Assembly (NCBI GenBank): GCA_963609725.1
Contig: CAVDLI010000095.1
Location: 1 to 5,077 of the forward strand
DNA from: UBA9732 sp963609725
GTDB taxonomy: Bacteria > Spirochaetota > Spirochaetia > Sphaerochaetales > Sphaerochaetaceae
Reading direction: 5' to 3'
DNA length: 5,077 nt
The position numbers were made by a program, and so were the translations under genes. A model generated the notes under the pieces. It worked only from the letters and a program-made list of their open reading frames with translations, was not told where the DNA came from and searched no databases. Position 1 is the first letter of the stretch, and each line of letters starts with the position of its first letter. Positions 1 through 4,217 of this stretch are shown here, one piece after another.

Positions 1-1134
1 GAAGCACTAAGAGACGGCTTGCTAGTTTTAGGCTCTAATGACAAAGACATAGAAGCTCTCTCTAGCCTACTTACAGATGAAGCTCTTTCATCTCTTATGC
101 AAGACAGACCCAGCCTTTTGTCCTACAACAAAGAAAACAGTGGCTTGGTGTTTGAGGATAATGGCCAATCAAATAAAACACCAAATAGAGATGAGATAAT
201 TTCTCAACTTACCGATAAAAAAGTTTATACTCAAGATACAACCAATGATAGGGTCTTTATTCATAATGAAAGGCTTGAGAATTCACACAAAAACAAACAC
301 GAATATGATAAACTCCAAAAGGAAATTGCAGGAGCAAGAACTGTTGCTTCACATTATGATGCAGACGTTTTTCTTATATCAGATGCAGATGGAGAAAAAC
401 TTTTTATCTCAAAAAATAGTCCAGACGGAGTTGTCGAAGGCTATTTTCTAGAAATAAAATCAACAACTTCTGATAATATCAATACCATTAGGAATAGGAT
501 AAGAAAGGCTTCAAACCAAGGAGAAATCCTATATCTCAATATTTCAGAAAATCCTGTTTCTATAGATACCATAAACAATGCAATATCACTCCAATATGCA
601 GATAGTAAGAAAACAATGGAAAACATGGGAGTAATCATTGCTAAAGATAATGAAATTGTTAGTGATGGAATAATAAAAAATGGAGTCCTAGAAGAAGGAC
701 TCCGTTTTAACGGCTTGAGAAAAATTCCTCAATCCGAGTATAGAATAAACCAAAACTCTCAAATCGTCAAGCAATCTCAACAACAAGACAACCTCTACAA
801 CAAGAACATCGACTTTATTAAAAGAAGTGAAGTATCTGTGCTAGTGCCATATACGACAGAGCAAATGGTAGGCAGAATAAGAGTTGGCAAGCCTGTTGAT
901 ACAGCTGACATACAAACCTTGCTAGAGACAGACACTAGCATGACTGAGTATCAAAGAAGTGTACTTACAAAGGAGCTTGAGGCTATAAGGACACTTACGG
1001 CTAACCCAATACTCTATAACACAATCCTAGATAAGTACTCTCAGACACAAGATATTACCAAAGCATATGAAGAGACTGTAAAAGCCATGAGAGAACTTGA
1101 TAAAGATTTTAAGTTTCTACATTGCAGGTCATAA
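1..1134 (+). CDS. 3' part of a large protein with an internal CdiA-type PD-(D/E)XK-like nuclease domain
   Basis: The frame is open from base 1 (reading E-A-L-R-D-G before the TTG at 19), so the gene starts upstream and TTG 19 is not a credible start. Counting from that TTG, residues about 98-175 match the pattern I know from tRNA-nuclease toxins at the CdiA C-terminus: a helix with E102, two strands, P-D-G (D136), the E-x-K pair (E145, K147), then a helix ending in A-S-N-Q-G with Q167 and a hydrophobic strand. D136, E145 and K147 are the expected metal-binding and catalytic residues. A Q/N-rich linker follows (about 240-265), then a helical tail (about 275-365). In polymorphic toxins such domains usually end the protein; here about 200 residues follow. 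No immunity gene follows; the next gene is a tRNA. The host protein may be a large phage or conjugative-element protein, which is inference. The nuclease call is moderately sure; its target is unknown. Confidence 0.7.
   Translation, partial: EALRDGLLVLGSNDKDIEALSSLLTDEALSSLMQDRPSLLSYNKENSGLVFEDNGQSNKTPNRDEIISQLTDKKVYTQDTTNDRVFIHNERLENSHKNKHEYDKLQKEIAGARTVASHYDADVFLISDADGEKLFISKNSPDGVVEGYFLEIKSTTSDNINTIRNRIRKASNQGEILYLNISENPVSIDTINNAISLQYADSKKTMENMGVIIAKDNEIVSDGIIKNGVLEEGLRFNGLRKIPQSEYRINQNSQIVKQSQQQDNLYNKNIDFIKRSEVSVLVPYTTEQMVGRIRVGKPVDTADIQTLLETDTSMTEYQRSVLTKELEAIRTLTANPILYNTILDKYSQTQDITKAYEETVKAMRELDKDFKFLHCRS
682..708 (+). other. Terminator-like hairpin inside the nuclease gene
   Basis: GGAGTCCT (682-689) pairs perfectly with AGGACTCC (696-703) across a 6-nt loop, is preceded by an A-run (675-680) and followed by GTTTT. 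It has the shape of an intrinsic terminator, but it lies within an open reading frame and encodes part of N-G-V-L-E-E-G-L-R-F. It sits shortly after the nuclease domain. It may simply be a by-product of coding sequence; the U-tract of four is short. Confidence 0.35.
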
Positions 1135-1160
1135 GGCTCTTTCTATTTACAGAGAAAGCC
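1135..1160 (+). other. Imperfect hairpin directly after the stop codon of the nuclease gene
   Basis: Starting at the base after the TAA, GG plus CTTTCT (1135-1136, 1139-1144) can pair with AGAAAG plus CC (1153-1160), leaving a 2-nt bulge and an 8-nt loop. There is no U-run after it, so it is at best a weak or Rho-assisted 3'-end structure. It overlaps the suggested -35 box of the tRNA promoter. Confidence 0.25.
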
Positions 1161-1174
1161 AAATTCAGTAAATT
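1146..1174 (+). promoter_or_regulatory. Candidate sigma-70 promoter of the tRNA-Thr gene
   Basis: TTTACA (1146-1151, five of six consensus bases) and TAAATT (1169-1174, four of six) are separated by exactly 17 bp. The expected transcription start, about 1181, lies a few bases before the mature tRNA 5' end at 1185, which gives a short leader. The position is convincing, but the -10 is imperfect. Confidence 0.4.
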
Positions 1175-1184
1175 ACTTCTGCAT

Positions 1185-1256
1185 GCCAAAGTAGCTCAGG
1201 GGTAGAGCAGCTCACTCGTAATGAGCAGGTCAAGGGTTCAATTCCCTTCTTTGGCT
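1185..1256 (+). tRNA. tRNA-Thr (anticodon CGU)
   Basis: A complete cloverleaf can be read directly. The acceptor stem GCCAAAG (1185-1191) pairs with CTTTGGC (1249-1255). The D arm is GCTC/GAGC. The anticodon stem GCTCA/TGAGC (1210-1214, 1222-1226) closes the loop C-T-CGT-A-A with anticodon CGT at 1217-1219. The variable loop is short, and the T arm AAGGG/CCCTT encloses TTCAATT. The anticodon reads the threonine codon ACG. The discriminator base is T at 1256 and the CCA end is not encoded, so it must be added by nucleotidyltransferase. tRNA 3' ends are common integration sites for mobile elements, which matters because unusual sequences flank this gene. Confidence 0.96.
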
Positions 1257-1260
1257 CAAG

Positions 1261-1288
1261 AAAAAAGCCCAGCAACGCTGGGTTTTTT
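1261..1288 (+). terminator. Intrinsic terminator of the tRNA-Thr transcript
   Basis: CCCAGC (1268-1273) and GCTGGG (1277-1282) form a perfect GC-rich stem with a 3-nt AAC loop. It is extended by a G-U pair and by A-run/T-run pairing (A 1261-1266, T 1283-1288). The six T residues after the stem make it a strong rho-independent terminator, and the flanking A-run makes it potentially bidirectional. It starts five bases after the tRNA. Confidence 0.9.
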
Positions 1289-1308
1289 GTTTGAGTAAAA
1301 GATATTGT

Positions 1309-1408
1309 GGGAATTGAAGCTTTGCGGTAGGAAGACGCGAATGCCTGGAGCATCTGAAGCAAAGCCGGCCCGCAGTGCGGACTTCCGGGAGCACGTAGGG
1401 CAATTCCC
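1309..1408 (+). repeat. GC-rich structured element of about 100 nt, possibly a non-coding RNA or mobile repeat
   Basis: The outer ends GGGAATTG (1309-1316) and CAATTCCC (1401-1408) are perfect 8-bp inverted repeats. Inside, GCTTTGC (1319-1325) pairs with GCAAAGC (1359-1365) and encloses an ATGC/GCAT hairpin (1341-1344, 1350-1353). A second arm, CCGC/GCGG with an AGT loop (1370-1373, 1377-1380), follows, and an alternative CGG/CCG pairing (1378-1380, 1385-1387) competes with it. The result is a closed, branched fold. Bases 1321-1400 contain 50 G+C out of 80, far above the AT-rich surroundings. No reading frame here resembles a protein. The strand is arbitrary. It could be a small RNA, a REP- or MITE-like repeat, or an attachment-site structure; only one copy is in this window, so repetition is not shown. 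Confidence 0.55.
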
Positions 1409-1675
1409 TTTGAACAACCGTTTACAGTTGCAAATGAGACTGTAAATGCAACTGTAAATGCAACTGTAAATGCAACTGTAAAATTAACTGAAATCCAAAG
1501 AGAGATCCTTAAAAAAATGAAAGAAAATCCAACAACTACTATCTCAGAATTAGCAAAAACATTAAACGTAAATTATACAACCATAACTAGAAACATATCA
1601 AAACTTCGGGAAAACGGATTTGTTGAAAGGCTTGGCTCAGACAAGAGTGGTACTTGGGCTGTTATACACAAATAA
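1409..1675 (+). pseudogene. 3' remnant of an AlbA/RecG-like ATP-binding regulator gene (winged-helix tail)
   Basis: A reading frame ending in TAA at 1673-1675 has no start codon. Upstream in frame there is a TGA at 1355-1357, and the first ATG (1517) falls inside the DNA-binding domain. The frame encodes a linker of V-N-A-T repeats (1439-1482), then a winged helix. Its elements are E-I-Q-R-E-I-L-K-K-M, then T-I-S-E-L-A-K-T-L-N-V, the recognition helix Y-T-T-I-T-R-N-I-S-K-L-R-E-N-G, and the wing F-V-E-R-L-G-S-D-K-S-G-T-W-A-V-I. This repeat-plus-winged-helix ending is typical of Schlafen AlbA_2/HATPase transcriptional regulators (often called RecG-like), which are normally several hundred residues long. 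The ATPase and AlbA parts are missing. The intact frame suggests a recent loss. The remnant starts where the structured element at 1309-1408 ends. Confidence 0.78.
1439..1482 (+). repeat. 12-bp tandem repeat (about 3.7 copies) in the regulator remnant
   Basis: The unit ACTGTAAATGCA occurs in exact copies at 1439-1450, 1451-1462 and 1463-1474, with a partial copy at 1475-1482. Being 12 bp long it keeps the frame and encodes T-V-N-A repeats. TTTACAGTTGCA at 1421-1432 is an exact reverse complement of the TGCAACTGTAAA phase of the repeat, so the array can also form a hairpin. Similar coding repeats are usual in the linker of this protein family. Confidence 0.9.
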
Positions 1676-1904
1676 ATCCATTACATCCCCTCTTCTATCT
1701 AATAACTAAAAACAACCCTCTCGCTATTTGTAAAAGTCAACATAAAATGTAGATTTATGACCGTAAGAATGTAGGTTTACTTTTACTACGTTGCCATATT
1801 TTTGTGATTCTTAAGGTGAATTTGGGCCTTGCAAATGAAAAAAAATAAAAATAATTCTTTTCTTATTCTGTTTGCTGTGTTAGTTTTATAAGCACAGGAG
1901 TGTG
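1676..1904. other. Non-coding spacer upstream of the sigma-like gene, with a phased direct repeat
   Basis: No gene is seen here. AATGTAGATTTA (1746-1757) and AATGTAGGTTTA (1768-1779) differ at one base and are offset by 22 bp, about two helical turns, which suits side-by-side binding of a regulator. GTAAAAGT (1730-1737) and ACTTTTAC (1779-1786) form an 8-bp inverted repeat around them. An A-rich tract follows (1838-1856). TTGCAA (1829-1834) with AATAAT (1850-1855) could be a poor promoter (15-bp spacing). A GGAG at 1897-1900 is too far from the ATG at 1919 to serve as its RBS. Confidence 0.4.
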
Positions 1905-1918
1905 GTGCGGGAGCGCAC
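1905..1918 (+). promoter_or_regulatory. RBS hairpin abutting the start codon of the sigma-like gene
   Basis: GTGCG (1905-1909) and CGCAC (1914-1918) form a perfect 5-bp, GC-rich stem whose 4-nt loop is GGAG (1910-1913), the Shine-Dalgarno core. The ATG at 1919 follows the stem immediately, giving a 5-nt spacing from SD to start. The fold presents the SD in a loop but blocks the spacer before the AUG, so it could tune or switch translation. The structure is seen in sequence; any regulation is inferred. Confidence 0.55.
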
Positions 1919-3052
1919 ATGGATAGAAATTGTTCCAATTGGGAACGTCTACCAAACATGGTAAAACGTTTTATAACCCTCAGTAATGAAAACACGGCTG
2001 ATAGCTGTTGTTTAGAAGAGTTATACAAAGACATAAGAGATTTGTGTCTTATCAAAGTCTACACTCAACCATCAGTTAGAAAGATACTTGATGAAGAAGA
2101 ACTTTCAGGATTTCTTTTGTATTTTGAGTCTAAATTTAGAAGGCTTCTTGAAAACTTTGATGAAACTAAATGCCCTTTTTTAATTTACTTAAAGTACACT
2201 ATAGATTTTTGTGCATACAATTATCTTTCACAAAAAACAAGGAAAGCTCACAAGTCTACAGCAGTTGTCAATGAAATTGGTAAGGATATTTGTATAGACA
2301 ACTTAGAAGTCAATTGGGACAAAATTGATAATAATATTGATGAAAGTAATAACTTATTCAGCAATAGTGATGAACATGCAATTGAAACCCTGAAATTTCT
2401 TTGCACTAGGCGTAAAAGTTTTCAAAAAAGAATTTTCATTTTCATGTGCACTCTACTGCCATTCTTAGACACACTCATGATTGAACACTTCTGCCAAGAA
2501 TTCAACTTCAATGTAGTACAAACTTTTGCAATCAATGAATATCTTTTTGATAAAATATCAGACGAAAACAAGCCAAATAAGAGAATGATCTACGCACAAA
2601 AAAGAAATACCAACTGGGCAAGGATGGTAAGTCTTCAAGAAGAGCTTGCAGCAGAGGGCAAGTATTCTTTAGAAGAAGAAACAAAAGAGTTATTGAAAAA
2701 TAAAATAGAAATACACAAAAGCAGGAAGAATTTAGCCAAAATTCAAATTGACAAAGCAAAGAAGAAAGTTCCATACCCAATAATCAGTAACCTTTTAAGT
2801 ATTCCAGAGGGAACAGTAGCATCAACAGTATATACAGTCAGCAATATAATGAACGCAATACTTCTAGTGAAACAAGGCCAAGATATCAAAATGCCAAAAA
2901 CTGAAAACGGTCTTTACTCAATGGTTGTAGAAACGATGAAGAAGATTGATGAAAATGAACTCAAATGTAAAAGAGTTCCACCTTTTCATCCCTTTATTGA
3001 GTTTAACATCACTTGTAAATCCTCTCTATTTGAAAAAGTTGAAACAACCTAG
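1919..3052 (+). CDS. Divergent sigma-70-like regulatory protein (377 aa), spirochaete-type
   Basis: Probably a cytoplasmic transcription factor related to sigma-70. Residues about 60-112 form a helical block with the hydrophobic and aromatic spacing of sigma region 2 (E-L-S-G-F-L-L-Y-F, then L-I-Y-L-K-Y-T-I-D-F-C-A-Y-N-Y-L, then the basic Q-K-T-R-K). Residues about 165-215 are helical, and 225-282 are a charged, probably coiled linker. Residues about 283-316 are a region-4-like helix-turn-helix: P-I-I-S-N-L-L-S-I, P-E-G-T-V-A-S, V-Y-T-V-S-N-I. A tail of about 60 residues follows. This order recalls a family I associate with spirochaetes; members there are poorly characterised. Typical ECF sigmas are about half this length. 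ATG 1919 is chosen because GGAG lies 5 nt upstream and an in-frame TAA at 1889-1891 excludes longer forms. The gene stands alone, with non-coding DNA on both sides. Promoter recognition is inferred, not shown; it may instead be a degenerate, non-RNAP-binding relative. Confidence 0.68.
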   Translation: MDRNCSNWERLPNMVKRFITLSNENTADSCCLEELYKDIRDLCLIKVYTQPSVRKILDEEELSGFLLYFESKFRRLLENFDETKCPFLIYLKYTIDFCAYNYLSQKTRKAHKSTAVVNEIGKDICIDNLEVNWDKIDNNIDESNNLFSNSDEHAIETLKFLCTRRKSFQKRIFIFMCTLLPFLDTLMIEHFCQEFNFNVVQTFAINEYLFDKISDENKPNKRMIYAQKRNTNWARMVSLQEELAAEGKYSLEEETKELLKNKIEIHKSRKNLAKIQIDKAKKKVPYPIISNLLSIPEGTVASTVYTVSNIMNAILLVKQGQDIKMPKTENGLYSMVVETMKKIDENELKCKRVPPFHPFIEFNITCKSSLFEKVETT

Positions 3053-3252
3053 ACTTCTAGAATTACCAAGGACTCTAATATTTAACTCATTGCAGAAATT
3101 TTGCAAAAACAGGATTTTTTAACTTTTACACATTTATCCCGATATTAAATCTCATCTTCTTCAATATTTCTCCTATCCCCTACTTTATCGCTATGTTCAA
3201 AATGTTCTTTTATATATACTCATATACGTCAATTTTTCAAATATTAAACAAA

Positions 3253-3281
3253 TTGTCACTGTACTTCTTTTTGGGTACTAT
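3253..3281 (+). promoter_or_regulatory. Candidate sigma-70 promoter and strong RBS for the 187-aa membrane protein
   Basis: TTGTCA (3253-3258, five of six) and TACTAT (3276-3281, four of six, with the key T, A and final T) are separated by 17 bp. The expected start, near 3288, is just ahead of the purine-rich AGGAAGG (3290-3296), which lies 7 nt before the ATG at 3304, so the leader would be only about 15 nt. The rest of the spacer 3053-3252 is AT-rich and shows no gene and no convincing terminator; only a weak TTGCA/TGCAA hairpin is seen near 3090-3106. Confidence 0.5.
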
Positions 3282-3303
3282 ATTTCTATAGGAAGGCTTT
3301 AGT

Positions 3304-3867
3304 ATGTTTGAAAATATTAAGAAATTCAAAACTTTGGCTCAAGAAATTAGAATTCTAAAGAATAGCACAATAGATAGTGACAACCGTCAAATAGTACGTG
3401 TTGGTATTGCTGACGACTATGAATTTCTTTCTCCATTATCTCCAAATGGAGAACCATATATAACTGGTGATACAGCTCAGTTTCTTGAGCAAAGTACAAA
3501 ACATATAAGGCCAGATGAACCTCTTCATTTTATTTTTGAGCGCTCTAATCTTTCAAATGAAACAAAAGAACAATATACGATAGCAATACGAAACTACTAT
3601 CACAATGAATTTATGGAAGTTGAAAGAGATCTTCGTAAAAATATGGCACAGACAATAACAATGGTCTTAATTTCAGCTATAGTGTTCACTCTCAACATCT
3701 TTCTGAAAAATCATGGAGTTGACCAAGTACTTTACAGTATTATAGACATCGTTGCATGGGTGTTCGCATGGGAAGCTACTGAAATTTTCTTTCTTCAGCG
3801 CCCGGCCATGCGTCTTCATCGCTTACGCTTATTCAACATAATCCAAGCTTCTATATCATTTAAGTAA
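3304..3867 (+). CDS. Unrecognised two-helix membrane protein (187 aa)
   Basis: I do not recognise a named family. The N-terminal two thirds (about 1-112) are soluble and charged, with a short segment P-D-E-P-L-H-F-I-F-E-R around 70-80. Two hydrophobic segments follow, at about 114-134 and 141-164, separated by a short turn (K-N-H-G-V-D), then a basic tail (R-P-A-M-R-L-H-R-L-R-L). The basic residues on both sides suggest a helical hairpin with both ends in the cytoplasm. The second helix contains W-E-A-T-E, an unusual pair of acids within a membrane segment. There is no signal peptide. The ATG is supported by AGGAAGG 7 nt upstream and a good promoter. It stands alone and is convergent with the minus-strand genes. 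Codons 10-15 contain the 15-bp repeat of the tRNA 3' end. Confidence 0.75.
   Translation: MFENIKKFKTLAQEIRILKNSTIDSDNRQIVRVGIADDYEFLSPLSPNGEPYITGDTAQFLEQSTKHIRPDEPLHFIFERSNLSNETKEQYTIAIRNYYHNEFMEVERDLRKNMAQTITMVLISAIVFTLNIFLKNHGVDQVLYSIIDIVAWVFAWEATEIFFLQRPAMRLHRLRLFNIIQASISFK
3332..3346 (+). repeat. 15-bp direct repeat of the tRNA-Thr 3' end (second copy; first at 1249-1263)
   Basis: CTTTGGCTCAAGAAA occurs exactly at 1249-1263, where it begins with the 3' strand of the tRNA acceptor stem and runs past the discriminator, and again here inside the 187-aa gene in the same orientation. Direct repeats of a tRNA 3' end are the usual mark of integrase attachment sites. Against this, the second copy is within a coding region that reads through without disturbance, and no integrase is seen between the copies. 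A rough estimate for a chance 15-mer in 5 kb is about one percent or a few times that in AT-rich DNA. Confidence 0.35.
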
Positions 3868-3948
3868 AGAATGTTAGCTTCTCAAAGATTATTGCATGGA
3901 TTTTCATACATAAATTTAAGCTCATCTAGACTGGAGATAAACCAATAA

Positions 3949-4137
3949 TTAAAACCATTGTAAAAAAATGTAAACAAACAAGCCACATAAAGCAAGTATT
4001 ACTAACACGTAAAGGGAAAATGTGTTCTCTGCCAGCCAAGCAAATATTTCTCCACTCCCTCTATCAATCAATGCAAGTATTAATATAAACAAAATATAAC
4101 CGCCTAAGATAATACCTGTAATTTTAAGGAACCCCAT
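3949..4137 (-). CDS. Small protein with two membrane helices (62 aa)
   Basis: Nearly the whole protein is hydrophobic. Helix 1 (about 4-24) is rich in I, L and G; a short polar loop (D-R-G-S-G-E, 25-30) and an amphipathic stretch (I-F-A-W-L-A-E-N) lead to helix 2 (about 40-60), which ends in Q-W-F. Start: the ATG at 4137 is preceded by a G-rich AAGGGGG ending 8 nt upstream. It lies 80 bp downstream of, and on the same strand as, the helical protein 4218-5077, so the two may share a transcript. I do not recognise the family. Small two-helix proteins serve as toxins, holins, effectors of defence systems or subunits of membrane complexes, but nothing here decides between these. No terminator is evident after it. 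Confidence 0.6.
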   Translation of the reverse strand: MGFLKITGIILGGYILFILILALIDRGSGEIFAWLAENTFSLYVLVILALCGLFVYIFLQWF

Positions 4138-4157
4138 TTGCCCATCCCCCTTTGCTA

Positions 4158-4163
4158 ATTATA
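4158..4163 (-). promoter_or_regulatory. Possible -10 box for the 62-aa gene
   Basis: On the minus strand there is an exact TATAAT 20 bp before the ATG at 4137. At the proper distance upstream no recognisable -35 is present, and there is no TGn extension. The gene may therefore have its own weak promoter or rely on read-through from the gene upstream. Confidence 0.25.
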
Positions 4164-4217
4164 TTGCTATCTTATGCCCATCATGCGCAGTTAATAATTG
4201 CAAAATCAAGTAGCCTT

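Noticed and set aside
19..21. TTG as start of the first gene
   Set aside because: The frame continues open to base 1 and no RBS precedes the TTG; the gene begins outside the window.
441..638. Minus-strand hydrophobic open frame of 65 codons
   Set aside because: It is antisense to the nuclease domain, which shows clear protein motifs; the hydrophobicity is the usual shadow of an Asp/Glu/Asn/Lys-rich coding strand.
1165..1362. Minus-strand open frame of 65 codons across the tRNA, its terminator and the structured element
   Set aside because: It is antisense to a complete tRNA and a terminator, has no RBS, and its translation is explained by tRNA and repeat sequence. It is the kind of spurious ORF often annotated over tRNA genes.
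1421..1482. Short tandem repeats considered as a CRISPR-like or iteron array
   Set aside because: The 12-bp units are contiguous without spacers, keep the reading frame, and encode the V-N-A-T linker expected for this regulator family.
1786..2055. Minus-strand open frame of 89 codons
   Set aside because: It overlaps the spacer and the first 137 bp of the well-supported sigma-like gene, and its K/F/L-rich end comes from the A-rich tract.
2532..2780. Minus-strand open frame of 82 codons that is rich in Leu and Phe
   Set aside because: It is antisense to the charged linker of the sigma-like gene; no RBS or independent support.
3053..3130. Terminator for the sigma-like gene
   Set aside because: Only a weak 5-bp TTGCA/TGCAA pairing is present, and the T-run (3115-3120) is not directly attached to the stem.
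3868..3948. Shared bidirectional terminator between the two convergent genes
   Set aside because: I find no GC-rich stem with a T-run on either strand; only a CAAT/ATTG pairing in AT-rich sequence at the end of the 62-aa gene.
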